Shown: piece after piece, positions 34,926-44,381 of the stretch
Layout: every line of letters starts with the position of its first letter
How positions within the stretch are numbered: the first letter of the stretch is position 1
Assembly (NCBI GenBank): GCA_963665595.2
Contig: CAXXJK010000004.1
Coordinates: 496,001 to 560,000, forward strand
Source: G963665595 sp963665595
GTDB taxonomy: Bacteria > Actinomycetota > Coriobacteriia > Coriobacteriales > CADBOM01
Direction of reading: 5' to 3'
Length of the DNA stretch: 64,000 nt
The notes under the pieces: model-generated
Told to the model about the DNA's origin: nothing
Databases searched by the model: none
The model's input: only the letters and a program-made list of their open reading frames with translations
Position numbers and translations under genes: made by a program

Positions 34926-37670
34926 TCAGTGAGCCTCTGCCCAGTTTTCTCCCGATGAGCATGAAACGACAAGAGGCACTTTAAGCGAGACCACCTGCTC
35001 CATAACTGACACAACCATCTGTTCAAGACGTTCGAGTTCTGACACCGGACAATTAAAGTCAAGTTCGTCATGCACCTGCAGAATGAATTCTGCACGAAAT
35101 CCCTCATCGCGCAGCCGTCGCTGCACCTCAATCATGGCAAGCTTGATGATATCAGCAGCACTCCCCTGCATGGGATGGTTCATGGCAACCCGCTTGCCCG
35201 CCTCACGCTGCGCTGGCTTGCTCGCATGCAATTCAGGCACATGTCGTTTACGGCCAAACATCGTGACAGCATAACCGGTCGTCTGAGCTTCCTCAATCAG
35301 ATGATCCAAATAGCGGCGTACCTGAGGGTAAGCCTGGAAGTAACGATCTATCATATCTTGAGCCTCTTTAAATGATATCGAGAGCGACTCAGAGAGCCCA
35401 AAAGCCTGCTGTCCATAGACGATGCCAAAGTTCACTGCCTTCGCGCGATTGCGTATCTCTGGCGGGAGTTCATCTATGGGGATATTGAATATGCGAGAAG
35501 CGGTCGCCGCATGAAAATCGCGCCCTTCCGTAAACGCCGCGATAAGCCCTTCATCACCCGAAAGATCGGCCAGAAGGCGCAGCTCTATCTGAGAGTAATC
35601 CGCAGAAACAAAACGCCACTCTTCTCCTTCTACACTTTCACCGTGAGCAGCGGGGCTTCCTGCCACGAATGCCGTACGAATCTCACGTCCGAGTGCCGAA
35701 CGTACGGGAATATTTTGAAGGTTGGGGTCAGATGACGAGAGGCGCCCCGTTGCCGTGATCGTCTGATTGAACGTAGTATGCAGACGGTGATCATCGGCAA
35801 GCATAGTGGGAAGCGTGTCGAGATAGGTCGACTTGAACTTTGAGAGCTCGCGATATTCTAATACGAGTCGAGGAAGCGGATGCAGCACAGAGAGGTCTTC
35901 GAGCACCGAGGCATCCGTTGAGTATCCACGCTGAGTTTTTTTCTGAGTAGGAAGCATCAGCTTCTCAAAGAGAACCGTCGCAAGCTGTTTGGGCGAGGCG
36001 ATGTTAAACTCAACACCCGCCGACTCGTATATCTTACGCGTCAATTCTTCAAGCTGATCATGTATCTGAGAAGCGAGCGAGCGCACCCGGGGCACATCGA
36101 GAAACACGCCCGTACGTTCCATATTCACTAATACGGGAACCAAAGGCATGTCGATATCCCGATAGCATGCAAGAGAGCCATCCTCGGTTAGCGCTTCCTC
36201 AAGCGGACCGCGCAGAGCCAACAAAGCTGCCGCTTCCACCCACGAGGAGGGTAATGCATCACCAGTAGGAGGCACGCCGCATTTGAGATAGCGCTCAACC
36301 AAATGCTCCACGGTGTAGCTTGAGCGTGTGGATTCGAGCAGATAGGCCGCCAATGACACATCAAATAGACGGGTACCGTCAAGCGCCAGCGGATCTATGA
36401 GCGCCGGCAACGATGAATCAAGAGGAACGACTTCGCGCAGCAGAATTTTCGCGTCAAAAACCACCACAGACGTTTCTTTTAAAAGACGCGCTACCACGGG
36501 GGCAATGTGGCTACCGGTAAATTCAGCACATCCATCAGAAGTGGCAACGACCAGACGATGGTTGTCGTCAAAAAGCGTGATCTCTCCGTCAGCGTCGATC
36601 ACCATCGCCACCGGTTGAGTACCCCCGTTGAGCGCCGCCTCACATATCTCATCAAGAAATGTGTCCTCTTTGCCTGAGACAATTCGCCGAGGAACAGGCA
36701 GATACTCTTCAAAGCGGTTGATCTCAGCTTCGTCATCTGAAATCAATTTGAGAATCTTAGGAAGCTGTGCACGAATGCCCAGCGTACCAAAAGCCGCCCT
36801 TACGGGGGCTTCTTCAAAACAGGGGAAGCATAAATCGGTAAGATCGAGCTCTATCGGAACATCACGGCTGATAGTAGCGACGATGCGCCCGTTGAACAGC
36901 TCGTTTTCATATTCTTCCAGATTCTGACGCATCTTTGGCTTGAGCTCATCTTTATGAGCAACGATACCCTCAAGCGAACCATACATTTGGATAAGCTTGG
37001 CTGCCGTTTTCTCGCCCACTCCGGGAAGGCCCGGAATGTTGTCGGAAGGGTCACCTTTCAGTGCAATATAGTCAGCCACCAATTCTGGACCTATCCCATA
37101 GCGCTCGCGTACCTCGTTCGGGCCATACACCATAACGTCGCTTACGCCTACGCGTGTCGCTATGATGGAGACACCTGCGGAGGCAAGCTGGAATGCGTCG
37201 CGGTCACCCGTGACCAGATACATCCGATAACCCGCTTCTTCCCCCCTGCGCCCCAGCGTACCGATGATATCATCGCCCTCCCAACCGGGTATCTGCACGA
37301 TAGGGACATTCATGGACGCGAGTAACTCTTGAATCATGGGGAACTGCTCTTTAAGCTGCGGGTCGGTCGGCGGACGCTGAGCTTTATAACTCTCAAGCGC
37401 CTTCAGACGAAATTCAGGAACTCCCTGATCAAACGCACAGATGAAAGCATCGGGGTGATATTCCTCGCTCAACTTGAGCAGCATAGATATAAACCCGAAG
37501 CAGGCATTAGTTGAACGCCCATCCGGAGCCTTCATATAAAACGGTACCGCATGAAACGCACGGTGCATGAGACTGTTGCCATCGATAACAATGAATGTCT
37601 TCTCGCGTGCGGCGGCAGAGACAGTGCGCGATGTGTTCACGTTTTGTTGCTGAGTGTGTTCCTGTGACAT
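34926..37670 (-). CDS. polA: DNA polymerase I
   Basis: 914 aa from MSQEHTQQQNVN (ATG 37668-37670, nine bases after GGAAGGA); longer in-frame starts lack a good site. Domains: 5'-3' flap nuclease (FIVIDGNSLMHRAFHA; GWEGDDIIGTLG; TGDRDAFQLA), a 3'-5' exonuclease-like domain, and the polymerase (motif A SADYSQIELRLLADL, motif B RAKAVNFGIVYG, motif C QVHDE at 865-869). In the exonuclease-like domain the first catalytic motif (DxE) is replaced by VIDADGEI-type sequence, so proofreading is probably lost, as in many Gram-positive Pol I enzymes. It fills gaps and removes RNA primers. Confidence 0.97.
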   Translation of the reverse strand: MSQEHTQQQNVNTSRTVSAAAREKTFIVIDGNSLMHRAFHAVPFYMKAPDGRSTNACFGFISMLLKLSEEYHPDAFICAFDQGVPEFRLKALESYKAQRPPTDPQLKEQFPMIQELLASMNVPIVQIPGWEGDDIIGTLGRRGEEAGYRMYLVTGDRDAFQLASAGVSIIATRVGVSDVMVYGPNEVRERYGIGPELVADYIALKGDPSDNIPGLPGVGEKTAAKLIQMYGSLEGIVAHKDELKPKMRQNLEEYENELFNGRIVATISRDVPIELDLTDLCFPCFEEAPVRAAFGTLGIRAQLPKILKLISDDEAEINRFEEYLPVPRRIVSGKEDTFLDEICEAALNGGTQPVAMVIDADGEITLFDDNHRLVVATSDGCAEFTGSHIAPVVARLLKETSVVVFDAKILLREVVPLDSSLPALIDPLALDGTRLFDVSLAAYLLESTRSSYTVEHLVERYLKCGVPPTGDALPSSWVEAAALLALRGPLEEALTEDGSLACYRDIDMPLVPVLVNMERTGVFLDVPRVRSLASQIHDQLEELTRKIYESAGVEFNIASPKQLATVLFEKLMLPTQKKTQRGYSTDASVLEDLSVLHPLPRLVLEYRELSKFKSTYLDTLPTMLADDHRLHTTFNQTITATGRLSSSDPNLQNIPVRSALGREIRTAFVAGSPAAHGESVEGEEWRFVSADYSQIELRLLADLSGDEGLIAAFTEGRDFHAATASRIFNIPIDELPPEIRNRAKAVNFGIVYGQQAFGLSESLSISFKEAQDMIDRYFQAYPQVRRYLDHLIEEAQTTGYAVTMFGRKRHVPELHASKPAQREAGKRVAMNHPMQGSAADIIKLAMIEVQRRLRDEGFRAEFILQVHDELDFNCPVSELERLEQMVVSVMEQVVSLKVPLVVSCSSGENWAEAH

Positions 37671-37905
37671 ATCGTGCATTCCTTCCACTTCAGACTCTCT
37701 TGTATCACCTGTTTGATATGCCCATAAACCTGATGGCACAAAAGAATTTTTTCAAAATTCTCGTAGTACATGTTTGTCGCATCATCTGTCGTTCCATGAT
37801 ACCAACAAATACATGATGTGCCTCTGTAATCGCGCGCTTTTAACCCTGAGCTTCAGCTCTATTCCAGTTAAGAGTACCCGCTAACCGTGCGTACTACTTA
37901 GAACA
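37671..37905. other. polA upstream region
   Basis: About 235 bp with no gene; probably holds the polA promoter on the minus strand. No hexamers claimed. Confidence 0.5.
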
Positions 37906-37939
37906 AGTTAGACTGGAAACTTTTGTTTCCAGTCTAACT
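37906..37939 (-). terminator. Terminator of surface protein 4
   Basis: AGTTAGACTGGAAAC (37906-37920) and GTTTCCAGTCTAACT (37925-37939) form a perfect 15-bp stem with loop TTTT, 75 bp after the stop of the 38014 gene. The tail on the minus strand is only modestly U-rich (TTGTTCT). Confidence 0.75.
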
Positions 37940-38013
37940 ATCAAGATAAATTGTATTGAGAAGCGGCTCATAATCCGATCATATTATGGAACTACACTAT
38001 TAAGCGCAAAGTA

Positions 38014-41000
38014 TCATCTCATCACATCGCGCAAAGTCACAGTAATCATCTTGGCCATCGATGCACGCCAAGCGGTGTCGATGGGATTCATTTCATAGGT
38101 GCCGCCTACATTCACACCACCGATAATACCCCAAGAAGCGCACCATGTAACACCCGAGAGCGCCCAGCTGTCCACACTACTTATACCCTGTACTCCGCTG
38201 TAATCAACCGTACCTAAGGTAGCGCCAAGGGTGGCATCTACCTTAGTTACATAACGAGCAATCATCGTGCATAAATCTTCACGAGTGATCGAATCATAAG
38301 GGCGCACGGTGGTATATCCGGTGGAACTATCCCCCGTCATAATACCGGTTGCTTTAGCCCAGTTGATGGCCGCAGTATAAAATGCAGAAGCCTCTTCGTC
38401 GTTAAACTCTGTCATAGTGGCATAAGCGGCCGGGTTGGTAGTAGAGCCATAGCTGACCAGAAGGCTAGGATCTTGGCTACATGCATAACGAAACAGAATA
38501 GTAGCTACCTGACCACGAGTGATAGTATCAAGTGGACCAAAGTTCGAAGTCCCACTGTAACCACTCATAAGATTGTTTTCGATTACATAAGAGAGCCACC
38601 CATCGACACAATACCACTGAGAGTAATAAAGATCATCAAAGGTGATTATCTCAAAAGTCGTCGTAGCCCCACCGGTGTAGTTGCCTATGCCAGTAATGGT
38701 GATTGTGGCTGTGCCCACATAGGTATTGTTGGCATAGGAAAGGTTATAGTCGGTATCCATAGTAAGAGTGGCGCCCGCAAGAGAGGTCACCACAGGAGTT
38801 GGCGCAAGCACCGTACCGGCGTAAAGCTGATGGGGAATGGTGGTAATGTTTGTCGCTGCTATGTCAGCGGAGACAATGTTAAAGGTCACACTCGTGTTAC
38901 CGCGATAGTGTCCGATACCGGTGATGATGACAGTAGCGGTGCCTGCATGGGTGTTGTCTAAATAGGCAAGCGTATAGTCGCTGCCTGCTGTTAGGGTGGT
39001 GGCCCCATAGGTCACTACCGGCAGCGGTGTGATCGCAGACCCGGTGTAGGTCACATCAGAGATCGGTGCCACGCTTGCATCTGCTATATCGCGGGCCACG
39101 ATATCAAAGGTGGTAGAAGTGCTAGAGGTGAAGTTACCCTTGCCGGTGATCGTGATAGTGGCCGTACCGACACTCACGTTATTGCTATAGGAAAGCGTGT
39201 AGTCAGTATCTGCTAGCAATGTGGCCCCGCTAAAGGTAAGAACGGGTGCAGGGGTAATCGCAGACCCGGTCCATACCTGATTAGAGACTGCAGCGATACT
39301 TGCCGAGGCAATATCTGCTGCTACAATGTTAAAGCTTGTCTCGAGTGTGCCGGCATAGTGACCCGTGCCGGTGATGGTAACAGTGGCACTCCCTACAGAG
39401 GTGTTACCACTGTAGGCAAGCGTATAGTCACTGCCTGCTGTTAGGGTGGTGGCCCCATAGGTCACTACCGGTAGCGGTGTGATCGCAGACCCGGTGTAGG
39501 TCGCGTCAGAGATCGGTGCCACTTCAGCATGCGAGATATCGCGGCCTACGATACTAAAGGTGGTTGAAGTCGTACCGGTGAAGTTACCGCTACCACTCAG
39601 CGTGATAGTGGCGGTGCCTACATTGGTGTTGTTGGTGTAGGCAAGCGTGTAGTCGGTATCTTTGACAAGTATGGCACCGTTAAGGGTGACCACGGGTAGT
39701 GGGGTGATAGCAGAACCGGTCCACACCTGATTTGATATCGGAGCAATACTTGCAGAAGCGATATCAGCGGCGGCGATATTGAAAGTCATCGCAGCGGTGC
39801 CGTTGTAGTTACCGATACCGGTGATTGTGATACTAGCCGTGCCCACATTGGTGTTGTCAGCATAGGCTAGCGTGTAATCGGTATCTTTGACAAGTGTGGC
39901 ACCATCAAAGGTGACAACAGGCGAAGGTATAATGACTTTACCTGTGTAGGTCTGATCGATAACAGCAGAAAGAGTGGCCGGGGAGATGTCCACAGGGTCT
40001 TTATAGACAAGAGTGCCATCTGCAGTCGTATAAGTATAGGTGCCATCCGTGATGCTGTTGCCACCGACGAAAGCGGCGGGAACATAAAGGGTAGCCTGAC
40101 CTCCTTTAAAATTAAAGGCTTTGGTTCCTAGTTTCGGAAGCACTCTACCCAAGAGACAAATTCTTGTAAACGAGGTAGCCAAGAACGCTGAGCCACCAAT
40201 ACTTGTGATCTGTGATGGTATCACTAAATCCCCAGTCAAGGCAGCGTTGCCATAAAAACAGCCGACCCCCAAGGAAGTCAGCGTCGAGTTGGTTTCAAGA
40301 CCAACGGAAATCAGAGATGTGCAGCCTTGAAAGCAGTAGGTGTCCAATGAGGTTAGTGCTGTGTTTGTTGCAAGCCCTGTGGAGGTAAGGGAAGTGCATC
40401 CCTGAAAGCAGTAGGCGCCCAATGAGGTTAGTGCTGTGTTTGTTGCAAGCCCTGTGGAGGTAAGGGAAGTGCATCCCTGAAAGCAGTAGGCACCCAATGA
40501 GGTTAGTGCTGTGTTTGTTGCAAGCTCAGTGGAGGTCAGAGATGTGCAGCCTTGGAAGCAGTAGTTTCCCAAGGAAGTCAGCGCGGTGTTTGTTGCAAGC
40601 CCTGTGGAGGTAAGGGAAGTGCATCCCTGAAAGCAGTAGGCACCCAATGAGGTTAGTGCTGTGTTTGTTGCAAGCTCAGTGGAGGTCAGAGATGTGCAGC
40701 CTTGGAAGTAGTAGTTTCCCAAGGAAGTCAGCGCGGTGTTTGTTGCAAGCCCTGTGGAGGTAAGGGAAGTGCATCCCTGAAAGCAGTAGGCGCCCAATGA
40801 GGTTAGTGCTGTGTTTGTTGCAAGCCCTGTGGAGGTCAGGCGGATGCAGCCTTGGAAGCAGTAGTTTCCCAAGGAAGTCAGCGCGGTGTTGGTTGCAAGA
40901 CTGGTGGAGGTCAGGCGGGTGCAACTACGGAAGCAATCGTCACCCAACGAGGTCACCGTCGAGTTGTGCTCAAGGCCAGTGGAAGTCAGGTGGCTGCAGA

Positions 41001-42003
41001 AGTAGAAGCAACCGTCACCCAACGAGGTCACTGTCGAGTTGTACTCAAGACCAGTGGAAGTCAGAGCGGAGCAGGAGGAGAAGCAACCGTCACCCAACGA
41101 GGTCACTGTCGAGTTGTACTCAAGACCAGTGGAAGTCAGAGCGGAGCACAAGGCAAAGCAGGCTTGGCTTAGCGAAGTCAACGTTGTGTTGGTTGCAAGT
41201 CCAGTGGAAGTCAGGTGGTTACAGTCTTGAAAGCAGTGGGCACCCAATGAGGTCACCGTCGAGTTAGACTCAAGGCCAGTGGAAGTCAGAGCGGAGCAGC
41301 CATAGAAGCAGGCTTGGCCCAACGAAGTCACTGTTGAATTGACCTCAAGGCCAGTGGAAGTCAGAGCTGTGCTTTGGAAGCAATAGTCGCCCAATGATTT
41401 CACCGTCGAATTAGACTCAAAGCCAGTGGAAATAAGGTGGAAGCAATGTTGAAAGCAGTAGGTGCCCAATGAGGTCACCGTCGAGTTAGACTCAAGGCCA
41501 GTGGAAGTCAGAGCGGAACAATATTGGAAGCAGTAGGCACCAAGCGAAGTCACAGTATACGTAGTTCCGTTTGTCGTGTTTGTAACCGATGCTGGTATAA
41601 TCAAGTCCCCTGTGGCAGATGTTGATATAGCCACATTGCTTCCATCGCCTATTTGCGCCTCATATCCAGTGGCATCATCCTTGGTCACTTTGAAAATACA
41701 AGGAGTTGCTGCGCCTCCTACCGTTATATCGGCAGTAAATACGTCATCTACTGAAGAGGTGGCAAGTCCAGAGGCTCCCTCGGTAACAAGTGAGGAGTCA
41801 CCTATCGAAGAGTTGGTAAGATTTTCGGCAAGAGCAAAAGGGACTTGAAATAAACTCCCTCCGCATAAGATGATACTCATAAAAAGAGCCACCATGTTTT
41901 TAAAAACAGGGATAAGTTTTCTCCCGTTTTTCCCATGAGATATCGAGTGCTTTAACGTGTTTGATTCTGTCTTTGGTCGATAGCCTTTCAACTTATGCAT
42001 CAT
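38014..42003 (-). CDS. Giant surface protein 4: BspA-type LRRs, beta-repeats, three SLH domains
   Basis: 1329 aa. N-terminal basic stretch and hydrophobic segment (NMVALFMSIILCGGSLFQVPFALAE, cleavage after ALA likely). About residues 145-640 hold some 20 BspA/LRR_5-type repeats of 24 aa (consensus LTSTGLATNTALTSLGAYCFQGC). Then a short link (VLPKLGTKAFNF...) and six ~75-aa beta-repeats of the same kind as in surface proteins 1-3 (TDYTLAYADNTNVGTA...ITGIGNY), then three SLH domains (DTITRGQVATILFR; DSITREDLCTMI; WRASMAKMI). BspA-type LRRs are known adhesins in oral anaerobes. It shares the stalk and anchor of the trio at 6-21 kb but has a different head. Confidence 0.9.
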   Translation of the reverse strand: MMHKLKGYRPKTESNTLKHSISHGKNGRKLIPVFKNMVALFMSIILCGGSLFQVPFALAENLTNSSIGDSSLVTEGASGLATSSVDDVFTADITVGGAATPCIFKVTKDDATGYEAQIGDGSNVAISTSATGDLIIPASVTNTTNGTTYTVTSLGAYCFQYCSALTSTGLESNSTVTSLGTYCFQHCFHLISTGFESNSTVKSLGDYCFQSTALTSTGLEVNSTVTSLGQACFYGCSALTSTGLESNSTVTSLGAHCFQDCNHLTSTGLATNTTLTSLSQACFALCSALTSTGLEYNSTVTSLGDGCFSSCSALTSTGLEYNSTVTSLGDGCFYFCSHLTSTGLEHNSTVTSLGDDCFRSCTRLTSTSLATNTALTSLGNYCFQGCIRLTSTGLATNTALTSLGAYCFQGCTSLTSTGLATNTALTSLGNYYFQGCTSLTSTELATNTALTSLGAYCFQGCTSLTSTGLATNTALTSLGNYCFQGCTSLTSTELATNTALTSLGAYCFQGCTSLTSTGLATNTALTSLGAYCFQGCTSLTSTGLATNTALTSLDTYCFQGCTSLISVGLETNSTLTSLGVGCFYGNAALTGDLVIPSQITSIGGSAFLATSFTRICLLGRVLPKLGTKAFNFKGGQATLYVPAAFVGGNSITDGTYTYTTADGTLVYKDPVDISPATLSAVIDQTYTGKVIIPSPVVTFDGATLVKDTDYTLAYADNTNVGTASITITGIGNYNGTAAMTFNIAAADIASASIAPISNQVWTGSAITPLPVVTLNGAILVKDTDYTLAYTNNTNVGTATITLSGSGNFTGTTSTTFSIVGRDISHAEVAPISDATYTGSAITPLPVVTYGATTLTAGSDYTLAYSGNTSVGSATVTITGTGHYAGTLETSFNIVAADIASASIAAVSNQVWTGSAITPAPVLTFSGATLLADTDYTLSYSNNVSVGTATITITGKGNFTSSTSTTFDIVARDIADASVAPISDVTYTGSAITPLPVVTYGATTLTAGSDYTLAYLDNTHAGTATVIITGIGHYRGNTSVTFNIVSADIAATNITTIPHQLYAGTVLAPTPVVTSLAGATLTMDTDYNLSYANNTYVGTATITITGIGNYTGGATTTFEIITFDDLYYSQWYCVDGWLSYVIENNLMSGYSGTSNFGPLDTITRGQVATILFRYACSQDPSLLVSYGSTTNPAAYATMTEFNDEEASAFYTAAINWAKATGIMTGDSSTGYTTVRPYDSITREDLCTMIARYVTKVDATLGATLGTVDYSGVQGISSVDSWALSGVTWCASWGIIGGVNVGGTYEMNPIDTAWRASMAKMITVTLRDVMR
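40250..41530 (-). repeat. 72-bp DNA repeats encoding BspA-type LRRs
   Basis: On the plus strand the unit runs as AAGCAGTAGGCRCCCAATGA then GGTTAGTGCTGTGTTTGTTGC and AGCCCTGTGGAGGTAAGGGA, with a 72-bp period (24 codons). The copies between about 40320 and 40900 are nearly identical, and pairs of alternating unit types give a 144-bp superperiod in places. Units toward 41500 are more diverged. Confidence 0.85.
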
Positions 42004-42165
42004 GCCCGCTCTCTTCTCTGAGATGTTTCCCCATAGAAAAATATCACATTAATAAAATTTTTATTTTATTATAGTAGAAATAGTATGTATTTCTTGTACT
42101 GGATTTGAAATATCGAGCGCGATTAAAAATCTATTAAGAAGAGAGCGGCTACATTGCCCATATAT
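42004..42165. other. Upstream region of surface protein 4
   Basis: AT-rich stretch between the surface gene start and the IS256-type remnant; probably holds the minus-strand promoter. GAGAAGAGAG about 9 bases upstream of the ATG is the likely ribosome site. Confidence 0.5.
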
Positions 42166-43394
42166 GAAAAAATGTGTTGATGGGCTAGTCCCAATCATGA
42201 CGCCATGGATCTGCAGTGTGGGACTCGCTCCAGACTATGGCGTCACCCTACTGAGGGATGGTCTCATAAGACCTTTCGCCATACGTAAGATCTCGATATA
42301 TCTTCTCTATATCCTCGTCTGTGGGCATAACTTTTAGGATATCTGCATAGCCTAAGGGATACTCGGTATGCATATAACACCACCATAAAACTGCCTTGAT
42401 TCGCCTTACAAAACTCAGCCCTCTATGTTCGCGCAGTACTTTGTCGGATAGGAGCATTAACGCCTCCCTCAATACGATTGTTTGTCGCAGGCAGAGGACC
42501 CCCTATAGTCAAAAGATCATCAAGATAGGTAAAGAGATGACCTTTGTAAATCAAGGCATTCAGAGAGTTTCTAGCTTTGACCAATCGATAATGGGTAAGT
42601 TCTCTATGCCCGTCTTTAACGGTCGTCTCCTGCAAAAACTTATCCCATGTAGCGCACCACTTCAAATAGATCGCAACCCATACTTGCGCCTCATCTAACG
42701 TCTTGACATGTAAGAGGTCTTTAGCTATCGCATAAAGCTCGATGCCAGCTTCTAGATTTGGTTTAGATGTCGTATAGCGTTTTACCTGGCAAAATGCGTG
42801 AAGCGTGCATTGCTGTATCTCTGTCTGAAATCACATCTTCTTCTTAGCTTTCAGAAATCCATTCCCGCCGTCGCTAACGACGAGTAAGGGCGGCGCTATG
42901 CGAGAGATGAGAGCTTCCCAACTTCTTGAGTTCTCGCTACGTGCCAGATACCAACCGAGTACGTAGCCATCCGAACAGGCGATCAAGATGACTATGTTTC
43001 TCGCCAGATAGATACCATCAACATATATGACTCTATGTATCTCATCTACCATCTCAGGCATTGCCCAAAGACTCCAAAACTTTGCCGTATGGTTTCTGAA
43101 ACTTCGACCCTGTGCGGGCATATCGATCTGTCTGTTCTTGGAGAGAAGCCATCTCAGAAAGGTTTGAAGTTGTTTGGCATCGGAGTTAATAGAATTTGTC
43201 TGGGTTATCTTGCAGCTCTTGCATAGCCAGCGTTGTTTTCCGGCGGAAGTCTTTCCATTTCTGATCATGACATTGCTACAAATAGGGCACCTCGGTATGC
43301 TCATATGTTCCCCCTACAGATCTGACAAACAGAATCAGTATCTTTTTAGCGATTCATCAGGGGATATGTCAAAATCTATCAACACATTTTTTTC
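42166..43394 (-). mobile_element. IS256-family (IS1249-like) insertion sequence, degraded
   Basis: Bounded by inverted ends GAAAAAATGTGTTGAT (42166-42181) and ATCAACACATTTTTTTC (43378-43394), about 1.23 kb, a normal size. The transposase inside is broken (see pseudogene). No clean target duplication was identified. Confidence 0.7.
42248..43304 (-). pseudogene. IS256/IS1249-type transposase, frameshifted
   Basis: The N-terminal frame (42831-43304) encodes a zinc-ribbon (CPICSNVMIRNGKTSAGKQRWLCKSC) and the first part of the DDE domain (VIYVDGIYLARNIVILIA; VVSDGGNGF). The C-terminal parts continue in other frames at 42423-42665 (NNRIEGGVNAPIRQ, typical C-terminal motif) and 42248-42472 (LREHRGLSFVRRIKAVLWWCYMHTE). 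At least two frameshifts and a stop separate them, so the enzyme is dead unless recoding occurs. Family call is by motif memory. Confidence 0.75.
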
Positions 43395-43467
43395 TGAGTA
43401 ACCTGTTGGTGAGAAGCAACAGTAAGACCCCATTTCTGGAGCCTTACCAGGGGTTATTCAATTATTT

Positions 43468-43483
43468 ATCAACACATTTTTCC
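43468..43483. repeat. Second copy of the IS1249-like right end
   Basis: ATCAACACATTTTTCC repeats the inverted end found at 43378-43394, and the ~25 bp before each copy are also similar (CAGGGGATATGTCAA versus CAGGGGTTATTCAA). This looks like a solo end left from another IS copy. Confidence 0.6.
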
Positions 43484-43535
43484 TATAAGCCAAAGAACAC
43501 TAGCACGACTGCCAGGATTCACGCACATTTATACT

Positions 43536-44325
43536 CAGGCTGGAAGCCTCAATCATGAACCACCCCTCAAAGGGGTGGTTTGCTCTGGGCCTATAAGGCC
43601 AAGGTGTACCGGCAGCGCAATCAAGACGCTTGTCTTTCTCTTCGTTCAAGCCGTATTGCCGTTGACTCGTAGCAAGCCGCTTAAAGCGGCGCTCGTATTA
43701 CCGGACTACCCCTTGAAGGGGTCTTCGTACTCTTTGACGCTCAATTTATCCAATGCGATATCATGGGCATCTTGTTCCCTAATATATTTCGCTATGGTCG
43801 CTTCGTTCAGGCCGACAGTCGATACGTAATAGCCTTCTGACCAAAAGTGCCGGTTCCCAAACTTGTATTTCAGATTCGCATGTTTATCAAACATCATCAG
43901 GGCGCTTTTTCCTTATCAGATATCCCATGAAACTTGATACAGATAACTTGGGTGGGATACTTACCAGCATGTGCACGTGGTCGACCATTAGATGCCCTTC
44001 GATAATCTCCACTCCTTTGTAGCTACATAATTGCCTGAATATCTCTCCAAGCGAATCCCTATATTGATTGTAAATAGCCTTCCTTCTATACTTCGGGGTG
44101 AACACGACGTGATACTTGCACATCCACTTCGTGTGCGACAAGCTATGTGCTTGGTTTGCCAAACTGACCACCTTCCTTTTGTAGCAGATACGACTTGAAC
44201 ACTTGTATCCCACTACTTGGCAGGTGGTCTTTTTGGATGTGGTGAAACCTTCGATGCGCACCCGCATAGCGGGTGGTTTAGTGTCCCCTTCGCTACGCAA
44301 AGGGGACAGGCTTAAAGCCTGAATG
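43536..44325 (-). mobile_element. IS200/IS605-type element, tnpA only, degraded
   Basis: A Y1-transposase remnant flanked by subterminal hairpins typical of the family: AACCACCCCT/AGGGGTGGTT (43558-43580) on one side and CACCCGC/GCGGGTG (44259-44275) plus TGTCCCCT/AGGGGACA (44282-44308) on the other. Related words AGGCT..AAGCCT..AAT sit at both extremities. Exact ends are estimated. No tnpB is present. Confidence 0.65.
43706..44162 (-). pseudogene. tnpA: IS200-type Y1 (HUH) transposase TnpA, one frameshift
   Basis: From a TTG at 44160-44162 (LANQAHSLSHTKWMCKYH, ribosome site AAGGAAGGTGG) the frame encodes VVFTPKYRRKAIYNQ and the HUH motif HLMVDHVHML, then goes out of frame near 43900 after SSFMGYL. 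The rest (ALMMFDKHANLKYKFGNRHFW in two parts, catalytic-Tyr region GYYVSTVGLNEATIAKYI) continues in the next frame to 43706. A single extra base (CTGATAAGG for an expected CTGAAAGG) explains it. Otherwise complete, so it is a recent inactivation or a recoding site. Confidence 0.8.
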
Positions 44326-44328
44326 CAA

Positions 44329-44355
44329 AACGGCCCGGGCGATGCCCGGGCCGTT
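44329..44355 (-). terminator. Rho-independent terminator of glnN
   Basis: AACGGCCCGGGC (44329-44340) and GCCCGGGCCGTT (44344-44355) form a 12-bp GC-rich stem with loop GAT; TTTTGCATT follows on the minus strand. It lies 27 bp after the glnN stop. Confidence 0.88.
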
Positions 44356-44381
44356 CGTCACACTAACCAGTATAGAAACTC

